Positions 54,483-64,000 of a stretch of DNA of 64,000 nt are shown here, piece after piece (the first letter of the stretch is position 1; every line of letters begins with the position of its first letter). The stretch covers positions 31,531-95,530 of the forward strand of contig MNJR01000051.1 in assembly GCA_001920415.1 (NCBI GenBank), given 5' to 3'. The stretch is from Acidobacteria bacterium 13_1_20CM_3_53_8 (GTDB lineage: Bacteria; Acidobacteriota; Blastocatellia; Pyrinomonadales; Pyrinomonadaceae). The notes under the pieces were generated by a model. The model saw nothing but the letters and a program-made list of their open reading frames with translations, was not told the DNA's origin and searched no databases. The translations under genes and the position numbers were made by a program.

Positions 54483-56301
54483 TTACCGCGCATCGCTTCC
54501 GCAGGCGTGGTCGTTGTGAGTGATCACGGGGCTGAACCTCTGCTGATACTCGTCAGAGCTGATGAATGCGCAGACCATAGAGCGGTAGCCGCTAGAATCC
54601 TGCGGCAGCTTATTGTTCAGCACATCCAGCCAGAAGGCTTCTCCGCCTGCATCCGTGTCACGCCTGAGATAGCCGAAGTATTGCATGTGCACGAACGCTG
54701 CGTTGTACTCTCTTGATTTGAACTCCTGAATTTCAATCACGTCTCTCAAGACCTCTGCGCGCGTCCTTGTGCTGCTGTTTAGCGCGTCCATCTCTTGCTG
54801 ACGCTCCATCGCCGAAGACATCAACTGAGCAGTGTCAAAGAGCTTGTTGACGAAATCTTCCGCTGACATAGAGAGCGGATATTCTTGCTGGAAACTTGCG
54901 CGCTGCGCCCAATCGTCTGCGAAAGCCTGTCTGTTCGCTTCCAGATTATCGCCGCCTACAACTCGGCTTCTATCTGCGGTGAACTCTGCATAGCTGGGTT
55001 GACGACCCAGACTTGCTTTGTAGAAGCGATAGATGAAGTAGCCTGTATCTTGAAACTCCTGCTCGATGAAGAAGGCTGCACTGACGGCTATGCGCCGGTC
55101 GTTAATGCATTGCTCATTTGCACCGCATTCAGTGATACGGCCAGTCCAATAAGCAAGTCCTCCATCGTCCGGCTCTCGGCCTAAGAAATCCAGGTATTGC
55201 TGGCGTACGAATGTTTGTGCATCGTCTATAGGATTCGTGCCCTGCGTGGCTTCTGCAATCTTGAACACGCCGCTATAAGTACCCGCATAAACCGCCATCA
55301 TTACTTCTGAACACGCCGCTGCCAGAACTTGCCGCATAAACGATGTTGGGATTAGCCGGGTCAACCACAATCGCCGTAATAGCTGAGTGCGCGCTTAACA
55401 GGTCGCTTAGGCCGTTGTTAATTGCGAACCAGCTTGCGCCGCTGTCTGTACTCTTGAGCACGCCTCGAAAGGGTGTGTTCGCTACTCCATAGTCAATAGT
55501 TCCGGCGTAGAGAATGTTCGAGTTCAGGGGATTAATCGCCATCGTATAAACGTTGGTATTGGTCAAGCCTGTAGCGTTCCAACTCGCGCCGCCATCTGTG
55601 CTCTTGAACAGGCCGCTGTCAACCACATTCATATTGGCGTAAAGGTCGCCGGGCGCATAAAGGGTCTGTGAGTTAGTAGGGTCAACCACAAGCCCGTAGG
55701 AGGCTAGGCCAGGGTTGCCGAACCATACCGTGCTCCAGGTTGCCCCGCTGTCGGTACTCTTCCACAGGATAGTGCTACCTGTACCGATATATTGAGTTTC
55801 CGATCCCGCATATAAGACGTTCGGAGAGGTGGGGTCCGTCACGATTAGGCTAATATCACAGTCGGCGGGGCTACTATGGTTGCTCCAGCTTGCGCCACCG
55901 TCAGTGCTCCTGAACAGGGGAAAATTGAAGCGGCACTCGCCCCCGTTAGATACCCCAACATGGACGATGTTCGGATTGGTAAAGTCAATCGCCAGAGCAT
56001 GAACGCTATTGCGGGACAATCCTGTATTGCTCCAGCTTGCGCCGCCATCAGTGGTCTTGAACACACCTGTGCTGGTTCCCACATAGATGGTAGCCGGTTG
56101 AGCAGGATTAATTGCCATCGCGCTGATACCAAGGTTGGTCAGACCTGCATTGATTGATGTCCAGCTTGTCTCCGCGTTCAGAGCAGCAGAGTGATGGTGC
56201 TGACTCCTGGAATAGCCCGGCATAACGAGTCCGCTCGTTAAAAAGAGCAATGCCAGAATTAGACTGAAAATATATTGAGCGGTGTTTCTTAGCTTTCTCA
56301 T
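54483..56301 (-). pseudogene. BNR-repeat/DUF4214 secreted protein with an internal deletion and frameshift
   Basis: The gene starts at 56301 (AAAGGAG upstream) with a signal peptide (LRNTAQYIFSLILALLFLTS) and BNR/sialidase-type beta-propeller repeats of the form TTDGGASWSNTGL. At GVFRSNDGG the first frame runs on to a stop. The other frame resumes with AVYAGTYSGVFKIAEATQG and ends in a DUF4214 domain (QQYLDFLGREPDDGGLAYW). Within a normal repeat about 40 residues are missing there. Either real decay or an assembly collapse between similar repeats explains this. The intact product would be surface-associated. Confidence 0.72.
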
Positions 56302-56356
56302 AAAAATCTCCTTTGGCGCTATTGCCAGCACCGTTGGCTCCCCTCCACTCAGTAAT

Positions 56357-56394
56357 GCGAGAACTGCCGATGAAACCTCTAACCGGATTGAGAA
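56357..56394. promoter_or_regulatory. Conserved 38-bp motif, copy 1
   Basis: GCGAGAACTGCC, three variable bases, then GAAACCTCTAACCGGATTGA to GAA. It is identical at 36 of 38 positions to 60845-60882. It lies between the divergent sigma factor and BNR genes. It may be a promoter or operator; a translated remnant is the alternative. Confidence 0.45.
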
Positions 56395-56521
56395 ACTTTT
56401 TACCGAATTGAGAGCTTCTTCTCGCCGCAGGCAAACAGATGGGGTGGAAAATCGTATGAAGGTGTATAATCCGTGATGCCTTTGCTAACAGTCTCACGCG
56501 CTCGACCGAAGACGGACGCCT

Positions 56522-57097
56522 ATGACAACCTCGCCAGATAAAGTGACACAAATGCTCGTCGCCTGGGGCAACGGAGATCAAGCGGCGCTTGATACGCTGA
56601 TGCCTCTGGTCTATGAGGAACTGCACAGGCTGGCGCACCACTACATGAGCCGGGAGCGTCCAGGCCACACGCTGCAAACCTCTGCGCTGGTCAACGAAGC
56701 ATACGTTCGGTTAGTTGACCAGGAGAAAGTGCACTGGCAGAACCGCGCCCATTTTTTCGGCATCGCCGCGCGGTTGATGCGCCATATCCTTGTTGATTAC
56801 GCGCGCAAGCGTGGTTGCGTAAAGCGAGGAGGTGACGCGCAACAAGTGTCATTGGACGAAATGGCGTTTGTCTCCAAAGAGAGAGTCGCAGAAGTAGTCG
56901 CCCTAGACGATGCGTTAAAGAGTTTGGCCGAGATTGACCCGCGCAAAAGTCAAATAGTTGAACTCAAGTTCTTCGGCGGATTGAGCATTGAAGAGACAGC
57001 AGAAGTCTTAAAAGTCTCGCCCGGCACGATCATGCGCGACTGGACACTCGCAAAAGCCTGGCTCAGAAGAGCAGTGACGAGTGAGAACAGTTTTTAG
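56522..57097 (+). CDS. ECF-type RNA polymerase sigma factor
   Basis: A 191-aa sigma factor of the acidobacterial/planctomycete type. Region 2 has LAHHYMSRERPGHTLQTSAL and VNEAYVRL then FFGIAARLMRHILVDYARKR. Region 4 is the helix-turn-helix ELKFFGGLSIEETAEVLKVS then GTIMRDWTLAKAWL. Such sigma factors lie next to Ser/Thr kinases that control them, and a kinase gene follows 85 bp downstream here. The TAG stop is inside the TAGTTTT palindrome. The cognate promoter may be the conserved 38-bp motif upstream. Confidence 0.92.
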   Translation: MTTSPDKVTQMLVAWGNGDQAALDTLMPLVYEELHRLAHHYMSRERPGHTLQTSALVNEAYVRLVDQEKVHWQNRAHFFGIAARLMRHILVDYARKRGCVKRGGDAQQVSLDEMAFVSKERVAEVVALDDALKSLAEIDPRKSQIVELKFFGGLSIEETAEVLKVSPGTIMRDWTLAKAWLRRAVTSENSF

Positions 57098-57181
57098 TTT
57101 TAAGTTTTCAGTTTTAAGTAAAAGCATTTCGCTCTTCTTTCTGAAAACTGAAAACTGAAAACTTAAAACTAAAAACTGCTT
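57083..57181. repeat. Heptamer palindrome (TAGTTTT/CAGTTTT)
   Basis: CAGTTTT, TAGTTTT and AAGTTTT units, and the complementary ACTGAAA units. It separates the sigma factor and kinase genes by 85 bp and contributes the sigma stop codon. Confidence 0.88.
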
Positions 57182-57182
57182 T

Positions 57183-60140
57183 ATGGATCGCTGGCAACGA
57201 ATCAACGAACTGTTTCATTCCGCTCTTGAGCGCGCACCCGGCGAGCGTGCGGCGTTCCTGGCAGAAGTCTGCGCCGATGATGAGCCGTTGCGCAGAGAGG
57301 TAGAGTCCCTTCTTAAGTTTCACGAGCAGGCGGAAAGCTTCATTGAGACACCTGCGTTTGATGTTGCGGCTGAAATGTTCGCAAAGGGTCAGAGGAAATT
57401 AGAAGTAGGGCAGCAGATAGGTTATTACAAGGTTACGGCCTCGTTGGGCGCTGGCGGAATGGGCGAGGTCTATCTGGCTGAAGACGCAAGGCTGGGTCGT
57501 AAGGTTGCGCTGAAACTTTTGCCCGTACAGTTCACAATTGATTCGGAGCGCGCCTCTCGCTTCAAGCAAGAGGCGCGCGCTGTCTCCGCTCTGAACCACC
57601 CGAACATAGTCACAATATATGAGATAGGTCGCGCTGACTCTATAAACTACATAGCGACGGAATTCATTGACGGCGTCACATTGCGCGAGCGAATAACGAG
57701 CCATGCGCTCAGGCTCGGCGAAGCGATGGACGTTGCATCGCAAATAGCTTCGGCGCTCTCGGCAGCCCATGCCGCAGGAATAGTGCACCGCGACATCAAG
57801 CCCGAAAACGTCATGCTCAGGCCGGATGGCTTCGTCAAGGTGCTGGACTTCGGACTAGCCAAACTCACACCGCAGCAGGCGGCGCAGGTTATTGATACGC
57901 AAGCGCCGACGAAAGCAATTTTCAAGACGAGTCCGGGCATTGTGATGGGCACGGTTCAGTACATGTCGCCAGAGCAGGCGCGCGGGGCGCAGGTTGACCA
58001 TCGCACGGACATATGGTCGTTGGGCGTTGTGCTTTACGAGATGGTGACGGGTCACGTGCCGTTTGATGGCGAAACGTCAAGCCACGTGATCGTCTCGATT
58101 CTGGAAAGTGAACCTACACAGCTTGCCCGTTACAGTGAAGCGCCTGCGGAGCTAGAGCGAATTATCATGAAAGCTCTTCGGAAAGATAGAGAGGAGCGAT
58201 ACCAGTCAGCCGATGACCTTGCGCTCGATTTGAAGAGCCTGCGGCAAGAGCTTGAGGTCGAAGTCAGGCTGAATCGTTCTCTTCATACAGATATAAGCGA
58301 TAAAGAAAGGGCTACGAAAAGCGAAGAGCAGGCAGTAGAGATTGTACACAAGCCTGCTGCCCATAGCGTTGCGGCGGCGCATCCAACTTCAAGCGCAGAG
58401 TATCTGGTCGGAGAGATAAAACGTCACAAGACGGCTACGACTTTGATAATAGTGGCGCTCAGCATCGCAGCCATCGCCGCCATAATCTTAAGATTTTATC
58501 CAGGACGTATCTCACAGCCGATAGAGATAACTTCGCTGACCAACTCCGGCAAATCTGTCTGTGCGGCCATCTCTCCCGACGGAAAATATATGGCTCACGC
58601 AGAGGAAGCGGACGGCAAGCAAGCGCTGCTTGTTACAAGTATCGCTACTCGGGGTGCTAACGTGATAGTTCCTCCTGATGACGTTAACTATCTGGGGCTT
58701 ACTTTCTCGCACGATGGCTACTACCTCTACTACGTCAGAACCGAGAGATCCTCTAATGTAGGCCAACTCTATCAAGTGGCCTTGCCTGGCAGCGAGCCTC
58801 AAAAGGTACTGGGTGGCGTGGATAGTCCCATAACTTTTTCTCCTAACGGCGACCGCTTTGCTTTCATGCGTGTTAACCATAGCGAAGGGGAATTTGCTCT
58901 GATGTTGGCAAACGTTGACGGAACTGGCGAGCGTATAATCGCCACGCGGCGGGACGGAATTAGATTCTCGCTTGAAGGGGCATCATGGTCTCCTGATGGC
59001 GAGAAGATTGTTTGCGCCGTCGCGCGTTGGGATACCGGTTACCACATGAATTTGATCGAAATCAATGTAGCAGATGGACGAGAAAAAAAGATTGGCGCAC
59101 GCGATTGGTTCTCCATTTCACAGGTCGCGTGGCTTGAGGACGGAAGCGGGTTGATAATCAGCGCATCCGAGCAACCCACTGCCTCTAATCAATTGTGGCG
59201 CGTCTCCTACCCGCAAGGTGAGTCTGTGAAAATAACCAACGGTACAACCAGCTATGAAAGTGTCAGCTTATCGCGCAATGACAATCGGCTTGTATCAGTG
59301 CAAAGTAGTTATATTTCACAAATATGGATCGCTCCCAATGGAGATGCTACGCGTGCCAGAGCCATCGCTTCAAATGTCGGCTTCAGCTTCGGTCTGAGTT
59401 GGGCCAGCAACGGAAAGATTGTCTTTTCCTCAATGGCGGGGGGTAATGTAAATATCTCAAGCGTCAATCCAGATGGTTCTGATCAAAGACAACTGACGGT
59501 TAATGCCGGAGATAATTACACTCCTGCAACTTCACCTGACGGTCGTTATATTGTTTTCGCGTCGAACCGCACGAGGACTCTCAACATCTGGCGTATGAAC
59601 ACAGATGACGGCGGTAACCTGAAGCAATTAACATCCAGCGATGGTAATTCTTATCCATCCTGCTCGCAGGATAATCAATGGGTTGTTTACGATAATCAAG
59701 AAAGGGCTAGAACGACCCTTTGGAAAGTGCCGATTAATGGCGGTGATGCAATACAGCTAACTGAAAATAATACTCGAATGCCGGTCGTCTCGCCTGACAA
59801 CCAATTTATTGCCTGCCGGTACTCCCTTAATAATGATGTGTGGGATATTGCCATCATCCCGTTTCAGGGCGGCGCACCTGTTAAATTACTGCATATCCCT
59901 GTTATTCAATGGCAGAAGATTCAGTGGCTCGCTGATGGTCGTGCTTTGACGTATATAGATAATGCCAACGGGACGGGTAATATCTGGAGTTACGATCTAG
60001 CCAGCGGACAAACAAAACAGTTGACGGACTTCCAATCAGACCGCATATTTTCCTACGCATGGTCGCCTGATTTTACACAACTCGCCTGCGAGCGAGGAAA
60101 CACTGTCAGGGACGTACTCAGTATCAGCAACTTCAGGTGA
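57183..60140 (+). CDS. Ser/Thr protein kinase with C-terminal beta-propeller
   Basis: A 985-aa protein, partner of the upstream sigma factor. The N-terminal region (MDRWQRINELFHSALERAPG) resembles that of the large kinase at 50333. The kinase domain shows GAGGMGEVYLA, VALKLLP, HRDIKPENVM and KVLDFGLAK. A membrane helix (TATTLIIVALSIAAIAAIIL) is followed by TolB/WD40-like propeller blades (ISPDGKYMAHAEE, FSPNGDRFAFMRV, TSPDGRYIVFASN). The propeller would lie outside the cell or in the periplasm as a sensor, and the kinase inside. All key catalytic residues are present. Confidence 0.93.
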   Translation: MDRWQRINELFHSALERAPGERAAFLAEVCADDEPLRREVESLLKFHEQAESFIETPAFDVAAEMFAKGQRKLEVGQQIGYYKVTASLGAGGMGEVYLAEDARLGRKVALKLLPVQFTIDSERASRFKQEARAVSALNHPNIVTIYEIGRADSINYIATEFIDGVTLRERITSHALRLGEAMDVASQIASALSAAHAAGIVHRDIKPENVMLRPDGFVKVLDFGLAKLTPQQAAQVIDTQAPTKAIFKTSPGIVMGTVQYMSPEQARGAQVDHRTDIWSLGVVLYEMVTGHVPFDGETSSHVIVSILESEPTQLARYSEAPAELERIIMKALRKDREERYQSADDLALDLKSLRQELEVEVRLNRSLHTDISDKERATKSEEQAVEIVHKPAAHSVAAAHPTSSAEYLVGEIKRHKTATTLIIVALSIAAIAAIILRFYPGRISQPIEITSLTNSGKSVCAAISPDGKYMAHAEEADGKQALLVTSIATRGANVIVPPDDVNYLGLTFSHDGYYLYYVRTERSSNVGQLYQVALPGSEPQKVLGGVDSPITFSPNGDRFAFMRVNHSEGEFALMLANVDGTGERIIATRRDGIRFSLEGASWSPDGEKIVCAVARWDTGYHMNLIEINVADGREKKIGARDWFSISQVAWLEDGSGLIISASEQPTASNQLWRVSYPQGESVKITNGTTSYESVSLSRNDNRLVSVQSSYISQIWIAPNGDATRARAIASNVGFSFGLSWASNGKIVFSSMAGGNVNISSVNPDGSDQRQLTVNAGDNYTPATSPDGRYIVFASNRTRTLNIWRMNTDDGGNLKQLTSSDGNSYPSCSQDNQWVVYDNQERARTTLWKVPINGGDAIQLTENNTRMPVVSPDNQFIACRYSLNNDVWDIAIIPFQGGAPVKLLHIPVIQWQKIQWLADGRALTYIDNANGTGNIWSYDLASGQTKQLTDFQSDRIFSYAWSPDFTQLACERGNTVRDVLSISNFR

Positions 60141-60255
60141 ACGTAGATCAGATGAGCCATCGTTGATTTGATGGAGCAGAGTTTCTACAAAATCCCATGC
60201 TCGGTATCACTTTCCGCCACCAGACGTGTAGAGTTGCTTTCAATTCTTCAAGCTT

Positions 60256-60540
60256 TTAACCAGTTCCCCCACCCCCATGAGGAGGAGGACAGCCGGGCGG
60301 ATCAATAGAGGCAAATTCTACCCAACGCCCTCTAGCATTGGCGATAAGGCTCTTATCTGCGCCGGGGATACTGTCAAGAATATCCAATATGTCATTGAAT
60401 GCCTTATCAATCACCCCGTTACTTTCTCTAAGATTACGCGCAAGATGCTCAAGATCACGCGTAAGCACCGCAATACTACCCGTGCGCTTCTTTGCATCTT
60501 CCTCTAGCTTGTCAGCAAAGGCATTTATTTCTCTGCTCAT
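60256..60540 (-). CDS. Small acidic helical protein with Cys/Pro/Gly-rich tail
   Basis: A 94-aa protein with a strong AGGAGG seven bases before ATG 60540. Residues 1-65 are a predicted helical, coiled-coil-like domain (LEEDAKKRTGSIAVLTRDLE). The tail is DPPGCPPPHGGGGTG, with a single Cys. No family is recognised. A small secreted or modified peptide tail is possible but no maturation gene lies nearby. It is divergent from the 38-bp motif copy at 60845. Confidence 0.6.
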   Translation of the reverse strand: MSREINAFADKLEEDAKKRTGSIAVLTRDLEHLARNLRESNGVIDKAFNDILDILDSIPGADKSLIANARGRWVEFASIDPPGCPPPHGGGGTG

Positions 60541-60844
60541 AGTTGGCCTCCTATAGTGTGAGCCACGTAAGAATGGTTTTCCTTCTTGATGCGATGCCAG
60601 TCCGGCAAGCGTTTGGAGATAAGTTGCCGAGATGCTCGCTGTTCGGAAGTGTTAGCGAATAGAATCGCTGGCCGGTGTATTCAGGCCGCTTATACGCCGC
60701 TTCTATAATGAAGTCAATTCTACTTTGGCGTGCAGGCGATAGCTGCTAAACCGATTCCGCACGCCCGAACCTTTTTTACGCAACGACAACGCCGGGCCGG
60801 ATATGGGGATGCGAGCGAGCCGCGCGTCTGCTCTACCTACATAC

Positions 60845-60882
60845 GCGAGAACTGCCAACGAAACCTCTAACCGGATTGAGAA
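60845..60882. promoter_or_regulatory. Conserved 38-bp motif, copy 2
   Basis: Same block as at 56357-56394 with two substitutions. It is about 300 bases upstream of the small reverse-strand gene at 60540. The remainder of 60541-61046 shows no gene. Confidence 0.45.
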
Positions 60883-61046
60883 TTTCTTTTCGTCGGAACT
60901 CGCGCGAGCAAGCCTGCTCAATCAGCCAGGCATCGGTCATGGTTGTGATGGTCGCAGCTTTCGCATATTACCTCTTAAGAGACGCGGAAGTTTTCTAGCG
61001 GTTAGAATTTCAATTAGGGACTATTCATTCTTGAAAGAAAAAGAGT

Positions 61047-61124
61047 TATCCACTAAATCACGCGAAACAGCACGAAACGAGCCAGATGAAATTCGTGTTG
61101 TGCGCGTGTGATGCGCGTGGATAG
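61047..61124. repeat. Decamer palindrome (CCACTAAATCAC type)
   Basis: TTATCCACTAAATCACGCGA at the left pairs imperfectly with the right arm GTGTGATGCGCGTGGATAG. Confidence 0.7.
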
Positions 61125-61173
61125 CTTTTCCGCTCTGGCGGGAAAATCCTGTGGTAGAAATAGAGAATGAATA

Positions 61174-61318
61174 TAGCGGTTCTCACTTGAATGCGAATGC
61201 TGCGGCAAAGCGGTCAGGTCAGTACCGCCTGCGGTAGCGGGCGGGTGATGCTGCGACGATGACCCGCCCGCTACCGCAGGCGGTACTGACTTTAGTCGCA
61301 CTCAACTGAGAATTGCTA
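61174..61318. mobile_element. 145-bp MITE-like element, second copy, REP inside
   Basis: The ends are TAGCGGTTCTCACTTGAATG and CTCAACTGAGAATTGCTA, flanked by TA at 61172-61173 and 61319-61320. The right end has more substitutions than copy 1. REP copy 5 occupies 61218-61290, the same internal position as in copy 1. Confidence 0.8.
61218..61290. repeat. REP-like palindrome, copy 5
   Basis: Arms begin GTCAGTACCGCCTGCGGTAG; loop of about 15 bases; length 73, as in copy 1. Confidence 0.9.
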
Positions 61319-61428
61319 TAGTCCCTGAAATTTCAATAAAGCGTGAGATAGGGACTTCGTATAATATATTGTGATATATTCCATGCCCGCTTGCAGACTG
61401 CTAAAATTTTTTAGAGGAATTTTTATCA

Positions 61429-62172
61429 ATGTCAGGACATTCCAAGTGGCATAGTATAAAGCATAAAAAAGGCGCGCTCGATGCCAAGCGCGGAAAACTT
61501 TTCACTAAATTGATTAAAGAGATTCAGGTCGCGGCTCGCACAGGGGGCGGCGACGTGAACGCAAACGCGCGGCTTCGCAAGGCCGTGTCGGACGCTAAGG
61601 GCGCGAACATGCCCAACGATACGATTGATCGCGCAATACGTCGCGGCACAGGCGCAGAAGAGGGCGTGTCATACGAAGAGATTGTTTACGAAGGCTACGG
61701 GCCAAGCGGCGTAGCCGTGATGGTTGACGTCGTGACGGACAACCGAAATCGAACGGTCGCAGAGATTCGTCACATCTTCTCTAAAAACGGCGGCAATCTG
61801 GGCACAAGCGGCGCTGTGCGCCACATGTTCGACAAGAAGGGCTACATCGTCGTGAGCAAAGCGGACAAGTCAGAAGACGACCTGCTCGAACTCGTACTGG
61901 ACGCAGGCGCTGACGATCTTCGCGACGACGAGGACAATTACGAGATACTAACTGCGCCTGAAAACTTCGAGGCAGTTTTGACAGCCGTCAAAGGCGCAGG
62001 CATAGAACCGCAGGTCGCCGAAGTCGAGATGATTCCACAGAATTATGTGAAGCTAGAAGGGCAGGACGCGCGCCTGATGCTGAAATTAATGGAGGCTCTG
62101 GAAGATCACGACGACGTTCAAAAAGTCTCGGCCAACTTCGATATTTCGGAGATTGACATGGCAACGGCTTAA
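61429..62172 (+). CDS. yebC: YebC/PmpR-family regulator (TACO1-like)
   Basis: A 247-aa protein. The signature start [20 protein letters not shown] is invariant in the family, followed by [20 protein letters not shown] and [20 protein letters not shown]. The middle [10 protein letters not shown] and the acidic C-terminal region are also typical. Members act as transcription regulators or ribosome-associated factors that relieve proline-stalling; which applies here is not known. GAGG lies upstream of the ATG. No ruvC neighbour is in this window. Confidence 0.95.
   Translation: MSGHSKWHSIKHKKGALDAKRGKLFTKLIKEIQVAARTGGGDVNANARLRKAVSDAKGANMPNDTIDRAIRRGTGAEEGVSYEEIVYEGYGPSGVAVMVDVVTDNRNRTVAEIRHIFSKNGGNLGTSGAVRHMFDKKGYIVVSKADKSEDDLLELVLDAGADDLRDDEDNYEILTAPENFEAVLTAVKGAGIEPQVAEVEMIPQNYVKLEGQDARLMLKLMEALEDHDDVQKVSANFDISEIDMATA

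Positions 62173-64000
<1,828 letters not shown>

Noticed and set aside
60703..61111. Small ORFs in both directions around the 38-bp motif
   Set aside because: No ribosome site, no conserved start, and composition typical of intergenic DNA; only the nucleotide motif is reported.

Overview
The window looks like a chromosomal segment of a Blastocatellia-type acidobacterium. This is inferred from family content, not from a marker gene. The signs are two very large Ser/Thr kinases with the N-terminal pattern RWQ-I-LF..A followed by sensor or propeller domains, an ECF sigma factor directly upstream of one of them, a sigma-54 two-component pair, a class II ribonucleotide reductase, and an exceptional load of intergenic palindromes. 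Base composition is moderately GC-rich, and most genes have clear Shine-Dalgarno sites.

Layout. 0.2-5.5 kb: polysaccharide export protein, small membrane proteins and an NtrB/NtrC-like pair. 5.9-8.0 kb: lipoprotein, His-rich secreted peptide and DUF1003 protein. 8.1-13.2 kb: a candidate small RNA, an APC permease and a KimA-type potassium transporter behind a c-di-AMP (ydaO) riboswitch. 13.4-19.1 kb: zinc-ribbon protein, purD, pspA with a partner, and hslO. 19.3-24.4 kb: nrdJ with a long leader, carrying two inteins of different endonuclease classes. 24.7-33 kb: MFS transporters (one broken), PilZ, BON and glycine-zipper proteins, a histone-deacetylase-like hydrolase and an enoyl-CoA hydratase. 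33-43.7 kb: HD-GYP-like protein, DUF4388/DnaJ/TPR protein, GAF histidine kinase, GNAT, M20 peptidase and ligA. 43.9-50.2 kb: a broken kinase-TPR gene, a LAGLIDADG endonuclease gene sitting directly on the 3' end of tRNA-Leu(CAG), and yggS-yggT-yggU. 50.3-60.1 kb: kinase/sulfatase-modifying-factor/hydrolase fusion, a broken BNR-DUF4214 gene, and an ECF sigma plus kinase pair. 61.4-64 kb: yebC and the start of groEL.

The most striking feature is the intergenic DNA. More than twenty palindromes have arms built from short tandem units, usually heptamers (GTAAAAG/GCAAAAG, GGGATGA, GATAAGT, GGTAAAT, ACTGAAA, AATCTGA, GTGAGCA) and sometimes 8- or 10-mers. They sit against gene ends, and in at least eight genes the stop codon lies inside the first repeat unit. 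The period is never a multiple of 3 and the units contain TAA, TAG or TGA, so a ribosome entering in any frame should meet a stop within about three units. Two miniature transposon-like insertions have landed inside such palindromes. In one the other arm shows the pre-insertion sequence (171 bp insert, 5-bp duplication). In the other, removing the insert plus one TA restores the heptamer phase. A separate 73-159 bp REP-like palindrome family occurs five times. One copy is translated in frame inside a small gene and another has a heptamer palindrome in its loop.

Three genes (an MFS transporter, a kinase-TPR gene and a BNR-DUF4214 gene) each appear to carry an internal deletion that shifts the frame. 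These may be true decay or assembly collapses, and raw reads would decide.
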